Assembly (NCBI GenBank): GCA_004352715.1
Contig: SCFE01000016.1
Coordinates: forward strand, 2,325,331-2,389,330
Direction: 5' to 3'
Origin: Hofstenia miamia
Taxonomy: Eukaryota > Xenacoelomorpha > Acoela
DNA length: 64,000 nucleotides
Shown here: in pieces, positions 12,380 to 24,900 of the stretch
Layout: the number at the start of each line of letters is the position of its first letter
Position numbering within the stretch: the first letter of the stretch is position 1
Notes under the pieces: model-generated
The model's database searches: none
Told to the model about the DNA's origin: nothing
Seen by the model: only the letters and a program-made list of their open reading frames with translations
Position numbers and translations under genes: made by a program

Positions 12380-12960
12380 TCACATTGTTAAATTCCAGTA
12401 AGCCTATCTGCAATATGGTATAGTCTTATTGAAAAAGCAACATAAGTATTATCAAAAGATAATTCTTTTTGAATGTCTATAATGTTCTTTTTAGAAGCTT
12501 TACAAACTTCTTTAAGTTTTTGCAGTAACAACCAATATGAACTATTAAGTAAACTTTTCTCATTCCACAATATATAAGCTCTTCTTTCATATCCTTTATT
12601 TTTTGAATGGCATCTTTTATATTTGTGAATTGAGAGCCTCCATGTTCCTTATATAACTTGTACAAGCCCCCTGGTCACCAATTGTTCATAAGAACTGTTA
12701 TAATTTCTTGTAGAGTTTCATCACTACCTTTTTGGGCATGATGACAGGTGGTTCAGTTAGAGCTAATTGTATATTATTGTTTTTTTTAAAATTTGTAACC
12801 ATAGTGAGATAATTTCTTTTTTGACTTGTGGGGATCATATCAAATATAGACTTGATTAGGAGTAGGTAATCATTCTCTGTGGTAGTGAATGTTTTTCTTC
12901 CATTGTATACTACAATACAAAATTTAGAATTATTAGAATTAACTACTGAAAGTTACCTTT
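12380..12960 (-). pseudogene. Unrecognised protein-coding relic
   Basis: On the reverse strand the frames join into one coding-like stretch of about 190 codons. It begins after an acceptor-like TTGTATTGTAG with YNGRKTFTTTENDYLLLIKS, passes LALTEPPVIMPKK, shifts frame to DETLQEIITVLMNNW, meets a stop, runs YKEHGGSQFTNIKDAIQKIK, shifts again and ends IRLYHIADRLTGI. Composition (charged helices, few stops) looks like a former gene or a transposon protein. Two frameshifts and one stop argue it is dead. I do not recognise the family. Confidence 0.4.
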
Positions 12961-13519
12961 AAATGTAGTGTTTGAGAAGGAAACATCTAAGTCAATGTGA
13001 CTGCTTAGTGGAGTTGACTGGCAACATTTGTTCTCAATTTATTAAAATTTAGAGTAACTGTGTACTTTACCACAAGACAATGTACTTTACCACATCTGTT
13101 ACATTACACAATTCTATCAAAATGATTTTGTTATTTCCAATGGGCAATCTTTAATTGATTGTTCCTCACAGTGTATAAAGAAATGCACAGATTAAATTCA
13201 CTTGAATTTACTATATTAAATATTGTAAAATAGATTGCATTAATTAATTACTTTTTAATAAATTGAAATCTAATCACTTACTACAGTGGCTATAAATCTA
13301 ATAATTTCATTAAAAAGTAAATATTGCATAAAATAACTATATGGAAATGCTTAAAATGTATATTTAAGAGGGGGTCATTTTAAATTATAGTGTAATAGTC
13401 CATGACAGCCAATGTAGTAATGAGTATGCATGTAGGTTAGAAATAAACAAATTCATATGCTGAGCAGTTGATACATTTTATCTAATAGAATGTTACTAAA
13501 TACTGTTAAAAAATAGAGT
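12961..13519. other. AT-rich non-coding stretch
   Basis: I see no coding or RNA signal here. Two nearby copies of TGTACTTTACCACA (about 13064 and 13080) form a tiny direct repeat. Confidence 0.5.
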
Positions 13520-14080
13520 TACAGGTGGGTCACTCAATCTGTGGGTCATCCAAGTTAATTCTTTCCTTAAGGCTTCCAGATCTACTGGGTCACCTAATCA
13601 CAAATTATTGAAATAGATTACACAAAGGGGACAATGTAAATAAAATAAGGCTACTATACCCTAATAATTTAATTACACAAATGTTCTGAATTGAATTATA
13701 CAAATGGGTTCAGAAGTTAGTATCTTATTTTGATTTCCCTTGTTTCTGTAATAGAGCCCTGTGAATTCACTTGTTATATTTCAAATTCAAATCCAAATAT
13801 TCAGGCAATGTATTTGCAGATCTGAATTGGTTTACATAATAACTTCAATGCAAAACCATCATTTGCAAAAACTATGGTTAAAAAACGCCTTTGAGACATT
13901 AAAAAATTTAGCTATTTATTCTACAATTGAAAAATTCAATAGAGAAATCAGATTTACATATTTTACACAAAGTGTTACCTCACATGATAATTTTTTATTT
14001 AAAAAATATCAGTACACCATCAATATATTCTAGATTGGCCACTGTACTGTACCAAGTAGAATTCAGACTTGATTTCATTT
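13520..14080 (-). repeat. Left arm of a large diverged inverted repeat
   Basis: The reverse complement of this stretch matches 17650-18290 at several collinear points. GGTGACCCAGTAGATCTGGA (rc near 13590) corresponds to 18229-18253, and ATCATGTGAGGTAACACTTT (rc near 13990) corresponds to 17831-17850. Position sums stay near 31,800-31,900, as expected for one inverted duplication with an axis near 15.9 kb. Short frames inside are chance. Confidence 0.7.
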
Positions 14081-15906
14081 ATTTGCAAGCCCCAAATTTG
14101 AAATTGGTTTGAACTATAACAGCTAACACTCTGTGAGAATATATTTATATCAGATGTTTCAAATTCAAAAATTATTGAATAGAAACTATATTTCTACTAA
14201 CAACAAATTTAATGAGATTATGAGCATAATTGGAAGTATATGTACCTAATAGTGTTGTTTGCTGAATGAATAATGAAAAAAGAAAAAATTCATTTTGACC
14301 TATTCTCAGGTTTCTAGTGTTAATATTCAATTAGTATTGAGTCTTTGAAATTCACTTTAAATCTAATAGCATAGAATGCAAGTTAAATTATTAAATGTAA
14401 TGAACATTTGCTAATAGAAGAATATTTTGCAGACTAATATTTTAAAATGATGGTTTTTACTTTGTAACATTTTTACAAAAAGTATTTTGATAGCCTTGTT
14501 TCACATCATACAGTATGTGAGGTAAATCTTTCAACTGTCAATGAAGCCCAGTGTAATGTGTTGTTTATCTCAATGTTTGTGTAAAAATAATTTTAGCAAA
14601 TCTCTGTAAGCAACATTCTAAATTCCTATGAAAGGCTCATTTGGATCATCAGGTACTTATTTTGCAATTTTACTTAAAGTTCACAAATCTTTGTATTCTT
14701 TTTACTGGTTATATAATTCCTATGAAGCAAATTTATTACTATAGACTACTTGTTGTTTTCCTTAGTTGTACTTGCTAATAGAGCTTGTCTGGGGCAAAAT
14801 ACAAACTATAAAAAAATGAAAATGTAATTTAAAAAGTACCTTTCATTTTACTGTTAGTTTCACCTCCTTAAATTTGTGATTAAGCTGTTTCCAACTATTA
14901 TTGCATATGCTCTTTTTTGTCAATTATATAATTGAAAAATATTCCAACAGATAATTATATTATTTTTGCATTAATAATATAACATATATCTTTAAATATA
15001 ATTGCATTCAAAGACTTAGGATATCGGCCCTAATTCCAAAAAGTATATATTGAATGTATGCACTAATCCTTCAGAATTCTACATCCAAGTTTAAGCCTTA
15101 TTTCCACTAAAAATACTTCTAAGTAACAAACCTATTTGTCCACATTTTGAATAATTTTATCCAAGTTTGTAAAGAAATATTGAAAGGTTTTTACATGGGT
15201 ACATCTATGGGGTAGGGCTCGCTCATTCAATGATGAAGATATGTGCTAAAACATTCAAATATGATTTTTTTCATTGAGAAATGCGATTTTTGTAAAAATA
15301 TTCAAATTATTTCTATACCAAGTTTTTAAACAATGAAGTGGTTCAATGCCAATGGGAACAACAGCTACCCTGAAATATTTTGTTTTTTGAAGACAATCTG
15401 TGTAAGATGCGCTGTGTGAAGAGTAAGAGGTTGCTGTGTTGTAAGCCATAATAGAAAAAAGAGACATTTCTAAATGTTGTGGTGTTTTTTAGATTTTAAA
15501 TATCTTCATTAATTCATGAATTATGAGCACTTAATTGTTTTTTTGAAGTTATCACAGATTTAGAAATATCCTGAGTGGAAATATGGCTAACATTTTTAAT
15601 TAGTATTAAGAAAATATTTGAAATTGTTTTCTTGCTAATGTATAATATAATAATAAATATTGTTTTGAATATTACAATAATATAAAGCAAGGGAAAAATT
15701 ATTATTAAAAATATAGATACACAATTATGTCCTAAGAATATAAATTGCACATATATTTGCCAAGTTTAAATTATAATTAATTCAATACCATATCTTTTGT
15801 CACATATCCAAATCTTAGATTGTAAGTGAAATTAAAGTTAATTGAATTACCATGTATTTGTAAAGAATTTTTATCGACTTTTTAACTAAGATCATCTATA
15901 TCATTT
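14081..15906. other. AT-rich non-coding stretch
   Basis: No supported gene. Traces of the inverted repeat continue weakly (a TTAATATTCAATTAGTATTG-like segment near 14320 mirrors about 17570). Short reverse frames at 15255-15467 and 15514-15750 carry no recognisable motif. Confidence 0.4.
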
Positions 15907-16080
15907 CAAATTCAACATGGAATAGTCAAGTTCAATATAAACATAGTCAAGTTCAGTATGGAATAATCAAGTTCAATATGGAATAGTCAAGTTCAATATA
16001 TGTATGGTTAAGTTGAATATGGAATATTCAATTTCAATATGAGAATAGTCAAGTTAAGTTCAATATGAGAAATGATCAAG
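15907..16080 (+). repeat. Tandem minisatellite, ~20-bp AGTCAAGTTCAATATGGAAT units
   Basis: About eight imperfect units built on GTCAAGTTCAATATGGAATA with small indels. The array sits close to the calculated axis of the 13.5/18.3-kb inverted repeat. Confidence 0.85.
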
Positions 16081-17649
16081 CACTTCACTGTTTTTCTATT
16101 AGTTGTACTGTTGCATGTTCAAATAGCAAAATGAAACATGCAGTCTAAGTTTTTAAAAATTAATTATAATTTGATGTTTCAAAAAGAAACCTTAAACACT
16201 CAGAGTGCCAAAATGTGCAACATTTGTGCAACTTGCCCATAACTACTCTTTCATGTCTAGTTAACAAGAAATATGTGCTTTCCCTAACACTTTAAGCAGA
16301 GAAATGTTCAAAACATTAAAAAATTTCTACACGTAGTTTACAACCAAAATTTGACATCTTCCAATGTGTTCATTTTGAATCTCAGCTTGAAAAGCTGAAG
16401 AAATATTTTCAAGATTTTTGTTTATTAGATATGTTCATCAGTGTTGATTAGTCTATGGTGTTCTGTTGAGTAATCTGCAGCTCCAAGTAATTTATGAACA
16501 ATATACTTAAAGTTTGGATGACTTGCAAGCAATGGGTTGTGTAAAGTGAAATGACAACTGCGTCTTTGCAGTTGCAAATAATTAGTATAGGGTAAAACTG
16601 GTGCTCAAAACAGAAGGCACTTGAAAAATGAAGCAAAAATTGTAACTCAGCTTTGAGTCGCATTCATGTACAACCAAGGAATAGGAGTTGTAGACCTAAG
16701 TTTCTTACATTTGGCCTCATACAGACCTCGACTATATACAAGAAAATTATGGTGAAATTTATTTCCCTATGCTCTCAATTAATGCGTGCTGTGTATGCGT
16801 CCTACAAACACATTCATTCAGCAAGTATAATGGAGCACCATGATTTCCTGGTAACAGTTGCTGCATCTATTTGGTCAAAGATAAAGCAAAATTACAAATT
16901 TCAAGGGACACCATGTCTAAATAGACAGCATGAACAGCAAACTGTGAGGAAAGTATTAATTAGCTTACACATATTCAGAATAATATTCAACAATGCCATC
17001 GCGTAATTGCAAGCTAAATACACATGTAGAAAGCACTCCCTATTAATGAATCATCAGCGGAATATTACTGATACTATCAAAAAGGCATATCATAGATATT
17101 TTGGTTTGATAATTGGCAACCAAGACAAAAAGTGGGCACGTAGTTACACGCTAGTATATCTATGCTCCAATGCGTGAGCCAGTTGGGCATCAATCCATGC
17201 CAACACGCCCTATTCTAAAACACAACAACTCATAGATTAGATTGATTTACAGAAGATTACTGTTCTGGTATTGCATTACAATATAAGTCGTAATGGTGCT
17301 TTAGTACCTTCAGTTCTGATGTATGACTGAATTGTGCACGAATTGATGCCAATTTGACAAGCTCTAGGAACCGGGCGTATAGTGCAAAATCCATAATTAG
17401 CAGAGCAGATTGCAATACATGATATTCTCGAAATAAACCTCAAAATTCTTGTTAAAAAAATCATGTTGCAAAGTGTAAATTATTGAATTTAATAATTGAA
17501 CCCTATTCAAAATTCTAGTACCAATTTGGCTTAAATTTCAACTAATTTTGAAAAATTGATATTAATTGAATATTTACCAATAAAAATAGTAACTTGCAAG
17601 TAAACAAATTTTAATCCACATCTATTCTAGAAAATTCTGGTGTGAAAGA
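16081..17649. other. No recognised gene; one longer unassigned frame
   Basis: A 117-codon plus-strand frame (16653-17006) has no start context or motif that I recognise, and an overlapping reverse frame (16448-16663) is no better. The base composition is slightly less AT-rich than the surroundings, so an old transposon is possible, but I cannot support it. Confidence 0.35.
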
Positions 17650-18290
17650 CCCAAATCACACCTCTCAATTGAATTTGCAGAACATAGAGTTAAAGTTTTT
17701 CATATTTCAAAGTAGTTTTTACCATAAATATTACCAATAGATATTTCTGTTATGTTAGATTCTATTTGGTACAGAATGGTGGCTGATCTAGAGTGTTCTG
17801 GTGGGCTACTGATATTTATTAAATAAAAATTATCATGTGAGGTAACACTTTGTGTAAAATATGTAAATCCCATTTCTCAGTTGAATTCTTCTATTTTAAA
17901 ATATACAGCTAAAGTTTTCATGTTGCAAAGTCGTTTTTTACTGAAATTATTAACAACAGATATTCTTGCCATGGAGTCTATTGCACTAACCAATTTAAGG
18001 TGTGCAAATACATTTCCTGTATATTCAGATTCTTCGACATAAAATAAGTGAAGTCGAATGGTCTTAGTAAGGAAACAGACGATAAAATATATGGAACCAA
18101 TAAAACTATTCCTAGCACACATTACATTTTGTCGTTCAGTCATTACTAAAAAATACGTTAGACTTTATTGAGATAAGCACCTTTTAAGATTTATTTCAAT
18201 CATTTGCTGATATAAATTTGACCCGGTAGCCCAGTAGACCTGGAAGCCTGATGGAAAAAATGACACGGTGACCCGGGACGCGCTTGCAAC
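17650..18290 (+). repeat. Right arm of inverted repeat, with an internal ~217-bp tandem duplication
   Basis: This is the mirror partner of 13520-14080. Within it, 17660-17770 and 17875-17990 resemble each other (a TTGAATT start, AGTTAAAGTTTT or AGCTAAAGTTTT, then a TTTTTACxxAAAT segment and AGATATT). A reverse frame here is not a convincing gene. Confidence 0.65.
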
Positions 18291-18770
18291 TTTGATGGAA
18301 ACATTGAATCAAATACAAAATATGTGCTCAAGTTTACATTTGCAGTAACCAAGAACTTCGTAATCATTTAGAATATTCTATAAACATCCCACATTTAAAT
18401 AAAACTACAAGAAATATCTCCCAAGAAATATATTAGGCAGTCACCATAACCTTTGATGTTGATTAGTAAAACAGAAAATACATATTACTGTCAAACAAAG
18501 TTTTTTAAGTAAGCAAAAAGACATGCTATCTGATGATTGCCAATATTCTATTAATGTTATCTATTACAGATGTCGCTTCAAAACAGTTTTTGGCCTTGAA
18601 AAGCATATGACTGATGAAAGACAGTCTAAAACAATATATTTGCAATTTAAATATTGATTATTTATCTGTGATTTATCAAAATGAATATTAAAAAGCCATT
18701 TAATTTCGTTTCTTGAATATATTTCACTGGAGATTCTCAGTAGGCATACATTTCGTCATTCAGATAGTTT

Positions 18771-18772
<2 letters not shown>
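18291..18772. other. AT-rich non-coding stretch
   Basis: No gene or structured repeat noticed between the inverted-repeat arm and the microsatellite. Confidence 0.5.

Positions 18773-18803
<31 letters not shown>
18773..18803. repeat. (TA)n microsatellite at a gap edge
   Basis: Pure TA repeat running straight into N. The assembly evidently stalled in it. Confidence 0.95.
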
Positions 18804-18984
18804 NNNNNNNNNNNNNNNNNNNNNNNNNNNNNNNNNNNNNNNNNNNNNNNNNNNNNNNNNNNNNNNNNNNNNNNNNNNNNNNNNNNNNNNNNNNNNNNNN
18901 NNNNNNNNNNNNNNNNNNNNNNNNNNNNNNNNNNNNNNNNNNNNNNNNNNNNNNNNNNNNNNNNNNNNNNNNNNNNNNNNNNNN
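18804..18984. other. Assembly gap (181 N)
   Basis: An estimated-size gap between a TA microsatellite and the hammerhead-like sequence. Confidence 0.99.
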
Positions 18985-18990
18985 TTTTTA

Positions 18991-19058
18991 GCATAGACGC
19001 TAAGGAAAGGATAGACCGGTTTCGTTTATATAAAACATCATCAGTACAAATATGCGGT
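18991..19058 (-). ncRNA. Hammerhead-ribozyme-like motif (Penelope/retrozyme type candidate)
   Basis: On the reverse strand CTGATGA (19044-19038) is followed by a short hairpin with GTTT/AAAC arms, then GAAA, then the palindrome CCGG and TC. That is the hammerhead core order: CUGAUGA, stem II, GAAA, minimal stem III, then the cleavage triplet GUC. Stem I can form in two parts: GUA with UAU next to the core, and GCATA (rc 19051-19055) with TATGC (rc 18991-18995) beyond an internal loop. One extra U lies between CUGAUGA and stem II, so activity is uncertain. Known families: type I hammerheads with tiny stem III occur in Penelope-like element LTRs and metazoan retrozymes. The body of any such element would lie in the adjacent gap. 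Confidence 0.55.
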
Positions 19059-19238
19059 AAAAAACTAAATATATTTACAATAGACTACACTTTATATATT
19101 TTAATATTGCATGCTCTTAAAATAAGTTCAATGATATCATGCTTAGTTGTTTATTCAATAATTGATCTTTGTTTGATTGTTTAATTATTAATGCCTCTCC
19201 TATTTTATGATGTTCTGATCTTAGTTGGATGTAAAAAT

Positions 19239-19337
19239 TTTCTTCTCTTAGTTGATATATATATATATAAATTTTCTTCTCTTAGTTGATATATATATAT
19301 AAATTTTCTTCTCTTAGTTGATATATATATATAAATT
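19239..19337 (+). repeat. Minisatellite: three ~35-bp units with embedded (TA)n
   Basis: Three copies of TTTTCTTCTCTTAGTTGATA, each followed by a TA run of varying length and AAA. The neighbouring sequence (19060-19238) is AT-rich and non-coding. Confidence 0.9.
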
Positions 19338-20024
19338 GTGAACTTAATTGCAATTACTAACACTCAAAAAGAATATAGCCTTAGTAGCATACTTAGGATT
19401 CTTGTTCTATATGTAAACATAGAACTGTTAACATTGCTCATTATTTTGTACACTTTGAGGGAAAAAATTGGGATGCAATCCCAGATAAGGGACGTTGAGG
19501 CCTCTGGCTTTGCATTAAGGTTGCTACTATCAATTTGGATGTGTACAATGGTATTATAGGTGCTAATGTCTGATACATTCTTCAAATGTGTGGCAAGTAT
19601 TTTCAACATGATCACGGAGCATCATAGCATGACTAAATAAAGAATGGCTAGAACATAATGGTCTCAAAGTTTGGGGTTCTTGGCCAGACAACTAATCTGA
19701 TTTGTTTCCATCGAAAGTTGTTGAAGACTAGTGAAAGAAAATGTTGGGTATCATAGAACCACATCCTACAGTGTCATTATTGACGTGATGACGCATGTTG
19801 GAGTACAGGAAGTTCACACCAAACTAAGTATGAATTTGCCAATGTCTACACCTTGTTGCTTGCTAAATAGATGAACATACAAAATACTAAATAGTTAAAT
19901 TCCTTCTATTGGTATGAGCTGTTTTGATGCTGTCTTAGGTGTTTTAGTGCTATATAGTTTTATTCAATGAAAATTATCTTTAGAATTTTCATTTTTACGG
20001 GTGGGCAGTGAATTTCGGCCAAGA
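19338..20024. other. No recognised gene
   Basis: Overlapping short frames on both strands around 19338-19615 have no recognisable motif. The rest is non-coding. Confidence 0.4.
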
Positions 20025-21048
20025 CTATATATATATATATATATATATNNNNNNNNNNNNNNNNNNNNNNNNNNNNNNNNNNNNNNNNNNNNNNNNNNNN
20101 NNNNNNNNNNNNNNNNNNNNNNNNNNNNNNNNNNNNNNNNNNNNNNNNNNNNNNNNNNNNNNNNNNNNNNNNNNNNNNNNNNNNNNNNNNNNNNNNNNNN
20201 NNNNNNNNNNNNNNNNNNNNNNNNNNNNNNNNNNNNNNNNNNNNNNNNNNNNNNNNNNNNNNNNNNNNNNNNNNNNNNNNNNNNNNNNNNNNNNNNNNNN
20301 NNNNNNNNNNNNNNNNNNNNNNNNNNNNNNNNNNNNNNNNNNNNNNNNNNNNNNNNNNNNNNNNNNNNNNNNNNNNNNNNNNNNNNNNNNNNNNNNNNNN
20401 NNNNNNNNNNNNNNNNNNNNNNNNNNNNNNNNNNNNNNNNNNNNNNNNNNNNNNNNNNNNNNNNNNNNNNNNNNNNNNNNNNNNNNNNNNNNNNNNNNNN
20501 NNNNNNNNNNNNNNNNNNNNNNNNNNNNNNNNNNNNNNNNNNNNNNNNNNNNNNNNNNNNNNNNNNNNNNNNNNNNNNNNNNNNNNNNNNNNNNNNNNNN
20601 NNNNNNNNNNNNNNNNNNNNNNNNNNNNNNNNNNNNNNNNNNNNNNNNNNNNNNNNNNNNNNNNNNNNNNNNNNNNNNNNNNNNNNNNNNNNNNNNNNNN
20701 NNNNNNNNNNNNNNNNNNNNNNNNNNNNNNNNNNNNNNNNNNNNNNNNNNNNNNNNNNNNNNNNNNNNNNNNNNNNNNNNNNNNNNNNNNNNNNNNNNNN
20801 NNNNNNNNNNNNNNNNNNNNNNNNNNNNNNNNNNNNNNNNNNNNNNNNNNNNNNNNNNNNNNNNNNNNNNNNNNNNNNNNNNNNNNNNNNNNNNNNNNNN
20901 NNNNNNNNNNNNNNNNNNNNNNNNNNNNNNNNNNNNNNNNNNNNNNNNNNNNNNNNNNNNNNNNNNNNNNNNNNNNNNNNNNNNNNNNNNNNNNNNNNNN
21001 NNNNNNNNNNNNNNNNNNNNNNNNNNNNNNNNNNNNNNNNNNNNNNNN
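20025..21048. other. (TA)n microsatellite and 1000-N assembly gap
   Basis: TA repeat at 20025-20048 ends at exactly 1000 N (20049-21048), a gap of unknown size. Frames drawn across it are artefacts. Confidence 0.98.
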
Positions 21049-21468
21049 GTGACCCTAAGCAACAGGTCATGGTACAACAGTCAGTTTCGAACTTATTGGA
21101 AACCGATCCTAATTTCAACATACAGTTTATTTTCGCCAAAATTTTACTAATGTTTCTTAATTCATGGTAGGAAAAATACTCTAAATATATTTGCCAAAGC
21201 CTGGCCACATCTGAGATGTGTCTTATCATCATTCAAATACAGGCTCTAGAATATATACACAAACAGTAAAAGTATTCATGAAATTTTGGTAATTTCGCGA
21301 TTTGTTCCTTTCTGAATCGGAATCAACTTAAAGCAAAAAAATTACAAAAATATTTGCTAATTTCATAAAAAAGTTTAGAAAAGTGATCACAAAAGTGAAT
21401 TACATTTTAACCCAATTTCAAACTTTTTCTGGAAAAATTTTTTGATGGCTTAAAAAAATTTTTATAGA

Positions 21469-21909
21469 CTAAAAAGCATGGTGAGGCAAAGTTCGCCACA
21501 TAGGTATGATAATCCAATTTTTCAATAAAATCAGATTTATGTTGATCTGCTGTTCAGTAATGAGTGGAGCTGCTTTTGCTGTATATCTTGCAATATAGAT
21601 AAATGAAAGTTTAGTAATTGAGGCCATTTCAAAATGAACATTATAGAGATCATCCATAATTAGTCCTTTTTAACAAAGCACGCAATGCGTTCTACTGGTA
21701 AATCGCTCAGAATCATTTAGATTTAAGTCAATTTTAGAGAATAACATACTGACTCTATAAATTCCGCATGTTTCTACAACTTGGCTTACTAACATATAAT
21801 AATTTCCACAAGATGGCTGGTGAATGTCGCCAAAATATACTTCCATTGTATTATTTGGAAGAATGCTAAAGAAATAAATTTTTGCTTGCAAAACAAACCT
21901 GTCCTTCAT
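21469..21909 (-). pseudogene. Unrecognised coding-like stretch with one in-frame stop
   Basis: One reverse frame stays open from an ATG at 21909 to 21469 apart from a single TAA after THCVLC (near 21670). It has about 79 codons, the stop, then 66 more. The first part includes KIYFFSILPNNTMEVYFGDI, the second HFEMASITKLSFIYIARYTA. I do not recognise it. It could be a decayed gene, two exons with an overlooked splice, or chance in AT-rich DNA. Confidence 0.3.
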
Positions 21910-24900
21910 AAAAATTACATAAATGAAAAAATTCGTTTATGTTTGAGCAATACTTCAGCTTGTGTTTCTCATCAAGGATTCTCATCACTCTGATATTTAC
22001 AGTGTTCATGTATTAAACAAGTTTCAAAAGTCGTACCAAGACAACCTCAGTACACGTTCTAATAGCTGACCTAATATCGTTCTTCCTCAAGTGCAGACTG
22101 TAGGTACATTAACCATTCTCCAAAATCCTTTGAAAATTTTCAAAAACACTATTGTGTCAGACTTGGTATTTGATTAAAATTCGCAAGAGAAAGCACCGCA
22201 ATTGTCTTTTCATTAAAGAAAATGGGCAAGTAGAAGACTTAGTTAGTTTTGACAATTTTAGTTCTAAGTTCTTTTCCAGAATAATATTATTTTTTACTAT
22301 CAGTTCAATTTGCAGTATCAATTACACTGATATCACCTAAAGGACAATAGAATAATACACTGCTTAGTTGAGCTCTATTTCTTATGCTGACACAACTAGA
22401 ACAAATTGTCAAGACTTGTTTTATGAGATGAGTATTAATCAACCACTTTATGATCCGTGGGTATCAATGTAAGGAAAAGAAATCTGTTCTTCTAGTTTCT
22501 AGTATGCAAGAAGATTACAAAAACTTCTAAACTGAAACCAGAGATTGTTGATATATACAATGAATCCAAAATTGGATCAGATGATCAAACTGCGTTCTAC
22601 AATAATTTCATTAAGAAGATGGCCATTTGCCTTTTTGTAATATTCTTGACAAAGCTGCGATAACTGTATGGATTACTTACAGAATAACAAGAAATCATAA
22701 AATTAGTCAAATAGATTTCATTTTTAGGTTAGTTTTTGCTCCACAGCTAATGATACGGGTGTACCAAATGCTGATCTAGAATGTACTGTACTTTAGCCAA
22801 ATTAAAAAACCCTGTTAATTTCAAATGCTCACGATGTCGAAAGGTTGGATGTGGTCAATATCTGTACAGTTTTGAAAACTCTGCTTATCAATTTGCAATA
22901 GCTGTACAAATTGAGTTTTTATGCGTTGCATAATTTTAGAAATTTGGAGGTTATTTGTAAAAGAAATACATTTTATAAATATTTTATAGACATTCAATCT
23001 TTTTTTGCGATAAATTTCAGAACTTACAATTGATTAATGAAAGTTATATATGACAGTTCACACAATTATTATCATAAAGATTGCTAGAAAAATTACATCC
23101 GACTAATACTTAATGTGCAAAATTTTTACACATTTAGGCAGTTATCTAAATCAGAAATTTTGGTTTTCTAGTGTTAAGCAATCCTTCAATATTATTAACA
23201 GCTGATTAGAGACGCTTTAATACACGTACTTCTTATTTTCTTTACTAAGACCTGCAGTGATTTTTAATATCTACCATTCTTCTTTTCTTATACCTTGAAA
23301 TTCAGAAATAATCTTTTTCCTTAGCTCCACTTTCTGATATATTTCACACATATACCACTACCTCAGGGCATTTGCTCACGTCCTTCTAGCTTTGTCAGTA
23401 CCCAGCTGTATGCAGGCTTGCTGCTGTCTGTTCTGTATGAATTTTAACTTTGTTCTGCATACAACACAACATGTTGTGTGGGACGCAAAAATCCAGACCT
23501 GAAATTCACAGTTATTTATCGGATGAAGAAATCTTGTCATTATATTATGTTTATATTTTTAAATAAATTAACAAATTAGTACACTCATCATTTCTGTTTT
23601 TACCATCTAACTAAGGAAGTTAAATACAATGAAATATTAATAAAATGATTGCGAACATTCTTAGAGAAAAACAGCTGACATAAATGCTTTTTAAAAATTT
23701 GTTACACAATTATTTCCATCAACTTAAGAATATTAGGCATAATGTAGAAATTTTAGTATCAAAAATTCTAGAAATGAGTAAATTTTACATTGCTCCTTTG
23801 CTTATAGCCATTGCATAGTTTAAAAACTTAATGCATTTTCAGTAGCACAAATGTTAGTAAACACTTGGACGTTTCACGGTTTGCATTATTAGTATTTTTT
23901 AGCGGGGCTTGGGTTGAAGAGAATGATATTGTATATTAACTTTTGCTTATCGTTTTTATATCATTGTAAGTAATATATTGTTCGTACATATTCTTTTTAC
24001 AGATCATAATTCTTCTAAGCAAGATTTATATTAACAAATGGCCTTAGATCTTAGGGAACAACTACACCAGACCAGAAAAAATACTTCCTTTATAGAAAAA
24101 CTACAAATAAGAAAAGAGAACTCAACTCTGCCTTATCTTATTTTCTTTGCTTATAATGTGATTTAACTAGAAAAGTAAGATATTCAAAAACTCAGTTATA
24201 ATTGAGTTAAGATCATCAAATCCAGCTCGAACTTGATTTTTGAAATTTGCTGCAAAACTATGATCTCCATTGAAGCTTCATATATAGTTTACAAACATAA
24301 TTATCATGGAGAACTCAATTGAAATTGCAAATAGCCAATCAAATGTATAATATCTGTAGATTTATAATAATTATATTTTAAATAACGTTTAAGCAAAAGA
24401 AATATCAGTTATATGTGTATGAAATTCACTTAAGCATGAACTACTTTTAAATATTGTAAGAATAGTTTATCTTCAACTCGATTTGGCATTGAACACCACG
24501 CTCAACCCGATAAAACAGGCCTTACAACTAAGCACCAGCTTAAAAAGCGAATATATTTAAATGCAGAGCCTAATGATAGTGAGGACCATATTTGCTTACT
24601 GTAATTAAAACAGAGACCTGCGTGAGCCACATTTTCAGTCCCGTACTTGTTCCGTACAGAGGTAAATGTTTCAGTCTCGGTTTTCGCTAATTTTTGTTAA
24701 ATTTACTCCCGTTTCCATACATCGATTTCTAGTAATCTTCATGTAACGAGATTAAATGTACTAAAATTTTAGTGTTTTCCATTGAATTGAATACTGACCC
24801 ATGTTAACGAGTGTGTTAGTAACTTTAAAATTACATTAAGCATTAAAACGATCTTTTTAAGTCTTTGCAAGTCGTTGATTTCCTTAATGTGGTCTACAGC

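Noticed and set aside
16653-17006. 117-codon plus-strand frame
   Set aside because: No recognisable motif, non-standard start codon, and no supporting copy; not called as a gene.
18604-18640. Second hammerhead core (CTGATGAAAGACAGTC)
   Set aside because: No GAAA segment or cleavage triplet follows at the right spacing.
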